DNA from: Kangiella taiwanensis
GTDB taxonomy: Bacteria > Pseudomonadota > Gammaproteobacteria > Enterobacterales > Kangiellaceae
DNA: 64,000 bases
NCBI RefSeq assembly: GCF_020005165.1
Contig: NZ_JAHCLT010000002.1
Location: 434,001 to 498,000 of the forward strand
Reading direction: 5' to 3'
Shown here: piece after piece, positions 18,259 to 26,465 of the stretch
Numbering within the stretch: position 1 is the first letter of the stretch
Layout: the number at the start of each line of letters is the position of its first letter
The notes under the pieces: model-generated
Databases searched by the model: none
What the model was told of the DNA's origin: nothing
The model's input: only the letters and a program-made list of their open reading frames with translations
Program-made: the position numbers and the translations under genes

Positions 18259-18384
18259 TCCTCAAGGGATTTGCTAAGTCAGTGCGCGGCAAATGATTTT
18301 TTAGTCTATAGGAGCTTACTCCAGTAAGTGACTATCGCTACAAAATCATTTAACAATGCAATGACAACGCACAATCCTTTGAGG
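18259..18384 (-). repeat. Long imperfect hairpin between prfB and lysS
   Basis: Outer arms CCTCAAGGGATT and AATCCTTTGAGG (one mismatch), then GTGCG/CGCAC, then the 61-bp palindromic unit at 18291-18351, nest into one structure. It begins immediately after the prfB stop and so would fold in the prfB-lysS message. Confidence 0.6.
18291..18351. repeat. Palindromic repeat unit, copy A
   Basis: Arms AAATGATTTT and AAAATCATTT flank a GGAG element, an inner hairpin CTTAC TCCA GTAAG (18315-18328) and TGACT. Copy B at 19813 has the same geometry, the same GGAG and TGACT, and different but still paired stem sequences. Confidence 0.7.
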
Positions 18385-19483
18385 TTAGACGCCAGCTTTA
18401 AGGGAGGCTTCTATAAAGCTATCTAGATCCCCGTCCAATACAGCCTGCGTACTACTCGACTCATGCCCAGTTCTTAAATCTTTAATTCTGGACTGATCCA
18501 AGACATACGATCGAATTTGGCTGCCCCAACCGATATCGGACTTGGAGTCTTCAAGCGCCTGTTGCTCTTCACGCTGCTTCTGCATTTCCAGTTCATACAG
18601 CTTGGCTTTCATCATCTTCATCGCTTCAGCACGGTTTTTATGCTGTGAACGATCGTTTTGACATTGAACTACAATACCTGTCGGAATATGCGTCAATCGT
18701 ATCGCCGAGTCAGTTTTATTAACGTGCTGGCCTCCAGCACCGCTCGCTCGATACGTGTCCACACGTAAGTCAGCTGGGTTTACTTCAATATCTAAATCGT
18801 CATCAACCTCAGGATAAGCGAACACTGATGCGAAAGACGTATGGCGACGATTGCCAGAGTCAAACGGCGATTTACGTACTAAACGGTGTACACCGGTCTC
18901 GGTTCGAAGCCAACCGTAAGCATATTCGCCATCCACTTTGATGGTTGCGCTTTTAATACCTGCAACATCGCCGTCGGACTCTTCGGTGACTTCAACCTTA
19001 AATCCACGACTCTCAGCCCAGCGCAAATACATACGAAGTAGCATACTCGCCCAATCTTGCGCTTCCGTACCGCCAGAGCCTGCCTGAATATCAAGATAGG
19101 CATTATTTTCGTCCATCTCGCCGGAGAACATGCGCCTAAACTCAAGTTTGGCTAACATTTTCTCCAAGCCTTGGACTTCCGCTTCGATCATCTCTGCGCT
19201 ATCGGCATCGTTTTCTTCAACCGCAATTTCTAACAAATCAGAATGGTCGGTAACACCTTGTTCCAATTCTAGAATGGTATTTACAACGGCTTCTAATTTT
19301 GCGCGCTCTTGACCCAACGCTTGGGCTCGCTCCTGATCGTTCCACACATCAGGTTGCTCTAATTCTTTAGTGACTTCTTCTAGACGCTCTTGTTTGGCAT
19401 CAAAGTCAAAGATACCCCCTAAGCGTTTCCACACGCTCAGACATACCTTTCAAATGTTCTCTTATTGGATTAACTTCTAACAT
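18385..19483 (-). CDS. prfB: Peptide chain release factor 2 with programmed +1 frameshift
   Basis: RF2 terminates translation at UGA and UAA. The start is ATG at 19483, reading [13 protein letters not shown]; codon 26 is an in-frame TGA at 19408-19406. The recoding signal AGGGGGTATCTTTGAC is intact, with internal Shine-Dalgarno AGGGGG, slippery CTT and TGAC. After the +1 shift the frame continues to 18385, giving 365 aa, the E. coli length. The GGQ motif is in [15 protein letters not shown] simple frame search would wrongly start at a downstream GTG (19434) in the shifted frame. It is first in the prfB-lysS pair. Confidence 0.97.
19406..19421 (-). promoter_or_regulatory. RF2 autoregulatory frameshift site
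   Basis: The Shine-Dalgarno-like AGGGGG, TAT spacer, slippery CTT and TGA stop on the minus strand are identical in layout to the E. coli prfB site. Low RF2 favours the +1 shift and thus synthesis of RF2. Confidence 0.95.
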
Positions 19484-19900
19484 GCTGCCCCAAAATGCAT
19501 TTTCAGCGGATTTCCCCGCTCTTTTCTACGCAAAAGGGGCATATTTTAACCAATCGCAAGACGGCTGCATAGCCATAAACTACTGCATATGGATAAAATT
19601 ATAGGAAATGACCATTTGTCGGTGTGATGTAGGCTTTTTTAGAGGTAGGTAAAAAGTTAGCAAAGCTAGCGAGTGCGTTGCCTTACACATAGTCCCATAA
19701 GCGAAAGAGCGTACCAAACAGCTCATTAGCTCAGTCCTTAGGCAGCAATCTAGTTTTTGCGATATAAATGTAAACTGTACTTAAAATTCATAGACTATGA
19801 CTTAGGCTAGGCAAATCAAAAATTCTTGAAAGGAGTTTATTTTAGTAAATGACTAGAAAGACTTTTTGATTTAACACCGGCTAAACGACGAATATGGATT
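19484..19900. other. Intergenic region upstream of prfB
   Basis: This 417-bp stretch has no convincing coding frame. It contains the prfB leader and repeat copy B (19813-19872). A segment near 19728-19770 has a D-arm-like TAGCTCAG string but no tRNA fold. No clear terminator follows the minus-strand gene region beyond the repeat. Confidence 0.5.
19813..19872. repeat. Palindromic repeat unit, copy B
   Basis: Arms AAATCAAAAA and TTTTTGATTT, 13-nt linkers on each side, the GGAG element, an inner hairpin TTTAT TTTA GTAAA and TGACT. Relative to copy A, three inner-stem positions change in a pairing-preserving way, and the outer arms differ yet remain complementary. Both copies are preceded by GGCAAAT and followed by ATTTAACA. 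Confidence 0.7.
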
Positions 19901-20392
19901 TTAGTGACGCTTCGGGGTCCAAGCCCACAGCATTTGACATCCTATAGGCTCCTTCCCCTCTTCATCAATTACCGACACGGCCACTTCAACCTCTCCTTTC
20001 TCTAAGGTGAGTATGTCCTGTATCTGTGCTTCAGTAAGGTGCGCCTTTGCCACTAAATCGCCTTTAGCACGCTTTAGAAAGTCGACCTTAAGCGTCTTAA
20101 TCACTGGCACTTTATCGTCTGGAACATTCATGCCAACTACCATACCGGTGGCTGTTTCAGCGATTAAAGCCATGCCAGCTGCATGAATGGTGCCGATATG
20201 GTTTTGAACTTTTTTTCGATTCTGGAGGCGGAACTCTGAGTGTGTTTTGGTTAGTTGGATTACCTCTACCTTCGCGGTGCCCACGAGCTTCACAGTTTTC
20301 CTCAACGCAAAATTTAACAATGGCTTTCTGAGAAAAGTCGGATAACTTTCAATTTTGTTAACTAAGCGGGCTAGGCGATTATCCTTACTCAT
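19901..20392 (-). CDS. DUF4442 / hot-dog thioesterase-like protein
   Basis: A 163-aa soluble protein with PaaI/DUF4442-like hot-dog features: the helix segment HIGTIHAAGMALIAETATGMVVG and the strand PVIKTLKVDFLKRAKGDLVAKA. It probably hydrolyses or binds an acyl thioester; the substrate is unknown. The frame is open from 20494, but the ATG at 20392 has the Shine-Dalgarno GAGG at proper spacing and begins the conserved part. It is divergent from the second DUF885 gene. Confidence 0.75.
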   Translation of the reverse strand: MSKDNRLARLVNKIESYPTFLRKPLLNFALRKTVKLVGTAKVEVIQLTKTHSEFRLQNRKKVQNHIGTIHAAGMALIAETATGMVVGMNVPDDKVPVIKTLKVDFLKRAKGDLVAKAHLTEAQIQDILTLEKGEVEVAVSVIDEEGKEPIGCQMLWAWTPKRH

Positions 20393-20556
20393 GTCATGAC
20401 CTCGGCAGTGTTTATCAGTAATATTTAAACCACAAAACTGGTTCGACCAGACAATCATGGCATAAACCGAATTATGTGTAAAAAGATATTTCAAAGCAGT
20501 ATTAAGGTAAATTTTTGTGGTAATGTTTTTACATCACAACAATATTAGGACTCACA

Positions 20557-22407
20557 ATGAATAAAATAACCTTAATTTCTCTGAGCGTGGCTTTAGCATT
20601 AACGGCCTGCTCCGATGATAAATCTGCATCTAAAGCAGAAGCTAAGCAACAATCTCAGCAAGTTGAAGCCCCTGCGGAAACAAGTAACGCCATGACTGCT
20701 GAAGAAGCTTCTGAAAAGCTTAATCAGTTGTTTGCCGAAAACTTCCAGGAAAGCCTCAAGTTCAATCCTATTCAAGCGACCATGATCGGCGATAGACGCT
20801 ATAACGATCAATTGCCTAATTTTTTATCGGAAGAATTCCGTCAAAAAAGTCATGATTTTACGGTGAAGTGGCTGGATAAAATTAAACAAATCGATCGTGA
20901 TTTGCTGAAAGGACAAGACCGTCTCAGTTACGACGTCTTCATCTATCAGTCTGAAATGGCGTTGGAGGGTGAAAAATATCCCGGTCACTTAATTCCTCTC
21001 AATCAATCGAACAATTTAGCAGGTTTTTTCGCTCAGCTCGGCTCTGGACAAAGCGTACAACCATTTGAAACCGTTGAAGATTACGACAATTGGCTTGGCC
21101 GCGTTGATGATGGTGTGGTCCTGCTCGATCAAATTATCATCAACTTAAATCAAGGCATTGAGCAAAACGTGGTACAACCGAAAGCACTGATGAAAAAAGT
21201 GCTCCCACAAATAAAAGCGCACGTTGTTGAGGACCCAACGAAAAGTATCTTCTACAAACCTATCGAGTCTATGCCAGACAGTTTTTCTGAAGAAGATAAA
21301 AAGCGTCTGACTGAAGCTTATACCAAAGCCATTGTTGAAAAGCTGGTACCGAGCTATCAACGTCTCCATGATTACATCAAAGATGATTATATGGAACATG
21401 CACGCGATAGTTTCGGCTTGAGCGAGCAGCCTAATGGTGAAGACTGGTATAACTACCAGCTTAAAACCTACACCACAACGGACTTGACCGCAGACGAAAT
21501 TCATCAGTTTGGGCTTAATGAAGTTGCTCGTATTCACGGAGAAATGCGTGAGGTCATGAAGCAAGAAGGTTTCGAGGGTACGCTTGATGAATGGTTCGCT
21601 TATGTCCAGTCAAATCCTGAGTTCTACTACGACAACGAAGAAGACCTGCTACAAGGTTATCGTGATTTACAAGAGAAGGTGAATAAGCTTCTCCCTACAA
21701 TGTTCAATATTCAGCCGAAAAGTGACTACGAGGTTCGCGCCGTTGAAGCCTTCCGTGCAGAGTCGGCGGCGGGCGCTTCTTATATGCCGGGTAGCCCTGA
21801 CGGCTCTCGTCCAGGTATTTTCTACGTCAATACCTTTAACCTAAAAGGCCAGCCTAAATTTGGCATGGAAACGCTTTCCATCCATGAAGCTGCCCCAGGC
21901 CATCACTTCCAAATCTCGCTGCAGCAAGAAGTCGAAGGCTTGCCGATGTTCCGTCGCTTTGGTGGCTTAAGCGTGTTCTCTGAGGGTTGGGCGCTGTACG
22001 CAGAGTCTATCGGCAAAGAAATGGGCATGTTTACTGATCCAATGCAATATTACGGCCGTCTAAGCGACGAAATGTTGCGCGCTATGCGTCTCGTTGTTGA
22101 TACGGGTTTGCACGCAAAAGGTTGGTCACGTCAGAAAGCGATTGACTATATGATGGAAAACTCATCCATGGCGGATACCGATGTCATTTCAGAAGTTGAG
22201 CGCTACATTGCATGGCCTGGCCAAGCGGTTTCTTATAAAGTCGGTCAGCGTGAAATCAGTCGCTTGAGAGCAGAGGCAGAAGAAAAGCTCGGTGACAAGT
22301 TTGATATCCGCGAATTCCACACTCAAATTTTGATTGATGGAGCTATGCCAATCCCGGTCTTGAAAACTAAAGTCCGCGAGTGGATAAAGTCAAAGCAACA
22401 TAGTTAA
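20557..22407 (+). CDS. DUF885 lipoprotein, second paralogue
   Basis: A 616-aa paralogue of the protein at 8230-10089, alignable over nearly the full length. The lipobox is LTAC (Cys19), followed by a Lys/Glu/Gln-rich linker. The motif HEAAPGHH lies at about residues 443-450, followed by SEGWALYAES. Putative outer-membrane-anchored zinc peptidase; activity is inferred. It has its own terminator. Having two copies within 11 kb on opposite strands suggests an old duplication, not a recent tandem one. Confidence 0.88.
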   Translation: MNKITLISLSVALALTACSDDKSASKAEAKQQSQQVEAPAETSNAMTAEEASEKLNQLFAENFQESLKFNPIQATMIGDRRYNDQLPNFLSEEFRQKSHDFTVKWLDKIKQIDRDLLKGQDRLSYDVFIYQSEMALEGEKYPGHLIPLNQSNNLAGFFAQLGSGQSVQPFETVEDYDNWLGRVDDGVVLLDQIIINLNQGIEQNVVQPKALMKKVLPQIKAHVVEDPTKSIFYKPIESMPDSFSEEDKKRLTEAYTKAIVEKLVPSYQRLHDYIKDDYMEHARDSFGLSEQPNGEDWYNYQLKTYTTTDLTADEIHQFGLNEVARIHGEMREVMKQEGFEGTLDEWFAYVQSNPEFYYDNEEDLLQGYRDLQEKVNKLLPTMFNIQPKSDYEVRAVEAFRAESAAGASYMPGSPDGSRPGIFYVNTFNLKGQPKFGMETLSIHEAAPGHHFQISLQQEVEGLPMFRRFGGLSVFSEGWALYAESIGKEMGMFTDPMQYYGRLSDEMLRAMRLVVDTGLHAKGWSRQKAIDYMMENSSMADTDVISEVERYIAWPGQAVSYKVGQREISRLRAEAEEKLGDKFDIREFHTQILIDGAMPIPVLKTKVREWIKSKQHS

Positions 22408-22434
22408 GATTTTTGGAACTAACATTTCAAAATA

Positions 22435-22456
22435 AAGGAGCCGTTTGGCTCCTTTT
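22435..22456 (+). terminator. Terminator after second DUF885 gene
   Basis: AAGGAGCC and GGCTCCTT pair around GTTT, followed by TTTT on the plus strand. Confidence 0.75.
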
Positions 22457-22493
22457 CTTTGCAATTCGCTATTTTATATTACGGCGTGTATAT

Positions 22494-23036
22494 TTAATCC
22501 AGCTTCAACTCTTTAAGCAAACAGCCGTATGCCACTTCATCCTGCCAACGGTCTTCGTACTTAAAGTGTTCTTTAAAATACCCTTCTCTTCTCATTCCAA
22601 AGTGCTCCATCAGCTTCCATGAAGCAATATTTCTAGGTTCACAATAGGCGATAATTTTGTGACATGGCCAATCTCGAGCAATAATTTTTAAGAGTTCTTT
22701 AACCGCTTCCGTACCATATCCATAGCCATGATAATGGCGGTTAAATTTATAGCCAATTTCAATGTGTCCGTGGTACTTATCTCGATAACGGAAACCGATA
22801 TCTCCAATGAGCTTACCCTCAGATTTGAGAACAACCGCAGCCCCCATCCAGCGTCCCTCCTCACCAGTCCAATCACCAAAATGACGGAGAAAAAGTTCGT
22901 GCGAATCTTTTTTATTTGCCACGGGCATGATGTATTTCATCACGTTGGGATCCATCGCATATTCGCAGTAATCCTCAAAATCGCTTTCTTTGAGTGGCCT
23001 GAGTAGTAACCGTTTTGTTTCAACACTGTTTTTCAT
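22494..23036 (-). CDS. GNAT acetyltransferase, RimJ/RimL type
   Basis: A 180-aa GNAT-fold N-acetyltransferase. The N-terminal ETKRLLLRPLKESDFEDY and the acetyl-CoA-binding HYHGYGYGTEAVKELL (Q/R-x-x-G-x-G/A type) are typical of the Acetyltransf_3 (RimL) group. The closing WKLMEHFGMRREG is also typical. The substrate, a protein N-terminus or a small molecule, cannot be told. It starts 23 nt after the AddA-like gene and may be the last gene of that operon. Confidence 0.85.
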   Translation of the reverse strand: MKNSVETKRLLLRPLKESDFEDYCEYAMDPNVMKYIMPVANKKDSHELFLRHFGDWTGEEGRWMGAAVVLKSEGKLIGDIGFRYRDKYHGHIEIGYKFNRHYHGYGYGTEAVKELLKIIARDWPCHKIIAYCEPRNIASWKLMEHFGMRREGYFKEHFKYEDRWQDEVAYGCLLKELKLD

Positions 23037-23059
23037 AAGTTATTTTTCTTTGCCAAGAA

Positions 23060-26000
23060 TCAGTCTCTAATCTCAATAAACCGCTTTAACAGCGGGAAGT
23101 ACAGCGCCATCTTACTAGGACGTTTATCAACTTTCTCAATAATTTCTCGATACTGGAGTAACTGTGGGCGATAGCGTTCAACTTCGGAGTGTATAAAAGC
23201 ATCAACATCAGAGCCTCTGTGATCACCTGTTTTGTAATCAATAATCCAACGAATACCCTCTTTATCGACAAAGGTTCTATCGATGATTAGGTTACGAATC
23301 ACCTTTTGGCCGCTGGTGTCAGTGACGGCTCCTGTCAGTTCCCACTCACAACGAGCCTCCAAATGATGATCAAGTAACCATTGACCTTTTGGATCATCGC
23401 TAACATTGAGTAAAGCATCTTTGGCCTTACTAAATGCTTGTGCGACATCTGGTGGTGAATGCAAAAGTTCTTTTAAGGGTGCTTTTAATGGTTCAAAATT
23501 AGAAGCCTTAAGCAACTCGAAGGTTTGTTTTTTCTGTGCAATCAACTCTAACTGCTTATGTACAACTAAACCCACTACCCGAGCCACATCACTCGCCCAA
23601 TCAAAATCGAGCTCTTCTTGATCAACCGCTACTCTCTCACTCAATTGAAGTTGGTTGCTTATGAGTGGTCTCTGATACTCTGCTTTTAGTCGGTACCAAC
23701 CTTTATCAAATGATGTTGCATCTTCCGAGTCATCCGATACATCTACCGTGCTACTGACTTCATTAAACTTGCGCTCAATGACATTTTCATAATGAGGCAT
23801 TAAATAGTGCAGTAAGGAATTTTTATCGATAGTACTATGCAACCACTCATTTTTTTCTTCATCAAAGCGAAGGCAAAGCTCACAGCTCAAGATTAGCCGT
23901 TTCTTTGCACGAGTTGTAGCCACATACAGTAGGCGTGCATCCTCATAGGCTCCCTTCTTGCTTTGGATATCCCTCGCCAATTGATAGATAGGCTCTTTTT
24001 GTTCAGCCGCCTGAATTGGTGCCAAAAGATACCCTGCTCTATCTTCAACAGTAAACTCTTCCCATAGCAGTAATTGATGTCCATCTGCACGCTTTTTTCG
24101 TTGCAATGACGGCAACACAACCGTATCAAACTCCAAGCCCTTAGACTTATGCATAGTCATGATTTCAACCTGCGCAGAGTCTGCCTGTTGATCAGCAAAA
24201 AGCTCGCCAACAGCTGTATTAATTCTTTCAGCAGATAAAGGCCACTCTTTGACTTCGAGCTCCATGAGTAACTTAAAAACGGCATAAACATCTTTAAGCT
24301 CTGAGCTGTCAAGGAGCGTATCAGGACCACCAAGCCCAAGCCATGCAGACTCAACTAACTGACTTAAGCTTTTACGACCAGCTTCTGCAATCACAGGCTG
24401 TAATACTGAAGACAAGGTTTTTAATCGAGCGATGCCCTCAGACGTTAATGCTGAAACCGCCTCAGGCTCTTCAAGCCACTGCCAAAAGTTGTGCTCGTAA
24501 GCATGATGCAACTGAGTCAGATCCGACAGAGTTAATCCTGCTAATGGCGACTTTAGAAACCCAACCCAAGCTATTGAGTCTTGAGGATGAAGCAACAGCC
24601 GACATAGTAACATTAGGTCGCTCACGCAAGGTTTATGCGACAGATACTCCATGTCTTTTGCATAATAGCTAACCCCTCTCTGCCTCAAGTGCGCCATAAG
24701 ATCTTGGGCATGATTTCTGCCTCGGACGAGCACAGCAGCCGTTTCACCCGGATACTTGCTAACGATATCTTTGAGAGATTTGGCAAGGGTTTCCGCTTCA
24801 TTATTCTCAGCTAAGTCAAAGTTAACTTTGAAGTCAACAAAATGATCGTCGGAATCAGGCTTCATCGCCTGAGCAGGACTATAACTTACAGCACCGAGTA
24901 AGGAGTCATCCTCTGAAGGAAATATCTTGCTGAACCGCCGGTTTACCCAGTCGATGATCGAAGGTGAGGAACGGAAGTTCGCTGTTAATTGCAATGGCGT
25001 CACTGGAAAGCCATTAATACCTTCTTGCTGAGTTTTAATAAACAATCCAACGTTAGCCTCGCGGAAGCGATAAATGGACTGCATTGGGTCACCCACCAAA
25101 AACAGGGTCCGGCCATCATCAGCTTGCCAACCCGCAATCAGCTTACTCAATAACTGGTACTGCGTAAACGAGGTGTCCTGAAACTCATCAACCAACAGGT
25201 GCGAAATTTGATAATCTAATTTAAGCGCTAATTCAGAGGGTTCATCAAAGTAACCCAAAGCCCTATCAGCAGCCAAAGCAATCTCGATAAAGTCTGCTTC
25301 CGCGCTGGACTGAAAGTCAACCGTTAGCTCGACAGAAACCAAACGCAGTAAATGCAGGAGCGAATACAATATCTCTTGTTGCTCACTGCTGTACACAGCT
25401 TTTGGCAGTGAAGCGATATCCGATAAAACTTCAGCAAAACCTTCTTCTTCCGACCAATCTGCAAATAATTCTTTCAACTCAGCTTTAATCGCTTTACCGA
25501 TTTTCTTATCTTCACCTTCAAGATCACCGTCAGCTAATAAACCAACTTTCTTGTTCAGCTGTTTCTTAAAGGTGCCAGACTTAGTTAAGCAGAACGTTGC
25601 GATCGCTTTCCACTGCTCTAAATATTGAAAGTCAAAGTCTGGTAGTAACTCTACGTCTTTCAAAGCTGCTAACTCATGGTCTGTATCTAAAAAACCAGAA
25701 GCAAAATGGATACCTCGTATAAAGGAGCTGTTGCCAAGTTTTGAATGGAACTTGGCAAGTCTCTGCAGGCGCATTTGCGCCACTTGATTGATACCGTCTT
25801 CTAAAATATCGATATCCAATTCACCCGCACCTAATAAGCGCAACCACTGGTCTCGCTTACCGAGCATTTGAGCTAACAAGCCAATCAGCTTCTCTACCTG
25901 ATTATCAAGGTGGGCCAATAGCGTTAAAATGTGCGGCCCATAATCGTCATCATCCAAATAGTTCAATATCGATTCAGCTGCTCTTTGATAAGCTTCCTGC

Positions 26001-26464
26001 GGCTGATCTGCAATGGATAAGGAACCACCCAAGTGACTCAAAATAGGCATTTGATTGGCGATCATGCTGGATAAAGAATCAATCGTCATGATTCTCAAGC
26101 GATGACTATTCTGCAACAAATCCCAGCCCAACTCCTGATCTCTTTGTAAAACTAGACGTGCGAGCTGCCAGGTAACCTTTTGATGTGTTTCTTCTGGCTC
26201 TTCCTTCTTTGCCGACAAAAGTGATTCGATTAATCGATGACGCATTTCGGCAGCCGCTTTTCGAGTAAAAGTAATCGCAACCACTTCTTCTGGGGATTCT
26301 ACCGTCGACAGTAAGTTTAAAATTCGTTGCGTTAACAGGCTGGTTTTACCCGCACCTGCTGGGGCCTGCACAATAAAGGACTCGTCAGCACGGATTGCTG
26401 TTGTACGAACATCCTGATCAGGTGGAAGCATCGACTTGTTTTGGTGTTGGTTTTGCTGCTCCAT
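23060..26464 (-). CDS. AddA-like UvrD helicase-nuclease
   Basis: Superfamily 1 helicase of 1134 aa with a C-terminal RecB-type nuclease, the AddA/RexA-like partner in double-strand-break processing. Walker A is APAGAGKTSLL (about residues 34-44), Walker B LLVDEFQDTS, followed by LVGDPMQSIYRFREA. Helicase motifs near MTMHKSKGLEFDTVVLP and LLYVATTRAKKRL follow. The nuclease motif IIDYKTGDHRG lies near the C-terminus. The frame is open from 26482, but the ATG at 26464 follows the upstream stop by one nucleotide with Shine-Dalgarno GAGGG, so translation is coupled to the AddB-like gene. Confidence 0.9.
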   Translation of the reverse strand: MEQQNQHQNKSMLPPDQDVRTTAIRADESFIVQAPAGAGKTSLLTQRILNLLSTVESPEEVVAITFTRKAAAEMRHRLIESLLSAKKEEPEETHQKVTWQLARLVLQRDQELGWDLLQNSHRLRIMTIDSLSSMIANQMPILSHLGGSLSIADQPQEAYQRAAESILNYLDDDDYGPHILTLLAHLDNQVEKLIGLLAQMLGKRDQWLRLLGAGELDIDILEDGINQVAQMRLQRLAKFHSKLGNSSFIRGIHFASGFLDTDHELAALKDVELLPDFDFQYLEQWKAIATFCLTKSGTFKKQLNKKVGLLADGDLEGEDKKIGKAIKAELKELFADWSEEEGFAEVLSDIASLPKAVYSSEQQEILYSLLHLLRLVSVELTVDFQSSAEADFIEIALAADRALGYFDEPSELALKLDYQISHLLVDEFQDTSFTQYQLLSKLIAGWQADDGRTLFLVGDPMQSIYRFREANVGLFIKTQQEGINGFPVTPLQLTANFRSSPSIIDWVNRRFSKIFPSEDDSLLGAVSYSPAQAMKPDSDDHFVDFKVNFDLAENNEAETLAKSLKDIVSKYPGETAAVLVRGRNHAQDLMAHLRQRGVSYYAKDMEYLSHKPCVSDLMLLCRLLLHPQDSIAWVGFLKSPLAGLTLSDLTQLHHAYEHNFWQWLEEPEAVSALTSEGIARLKTLSSVLQPVIAEAGRKSLSQLVESAWLGLGGPDTLLDSSELKDVYAVFKLLMELEVKEWPLSAERINTAVGELFADQQADSAQVEIMTMHKSKGLEFDTVVLPSLQRKKRADGHQLLLWEEFTVEDRAGYLLAPIQAAEQKEPIYQLARDIQSKKGAYEDARLLYVATTRAKKRLILSCELCLRFDEEKNEWLHSTIDKNSLLHYLMPHYENVIERKFNEVSSTVDVSDDSEDATSFDKGWYRLKAEYQRPLISNQLQLSERVAVDQEELDFDWASDVARVVGLVVHKQLELIAQKKQTFELLKASNFEPLKAPLKELLHSPPDVAQAFSKAKDALLNVSDDPKGQWLLDHHLEARCEWELTGAVTDTSGQKVIRNLIIDRTFVDKEGIRWIIDYKTGDHRGSDVDAFIHSEVERYRPQLLQYREIIEKVDKRPSKMALYFPLLKRFIEIRD

Positions 26465-26465
26465 A

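Noticed and set aside
19728-19775. tRNA-like TAGCTCAG string upstream of prfB
   Set aside because: No acceptor stem, T-loop (GTTCGAATC-like) or anticodon arm can be formed around it.
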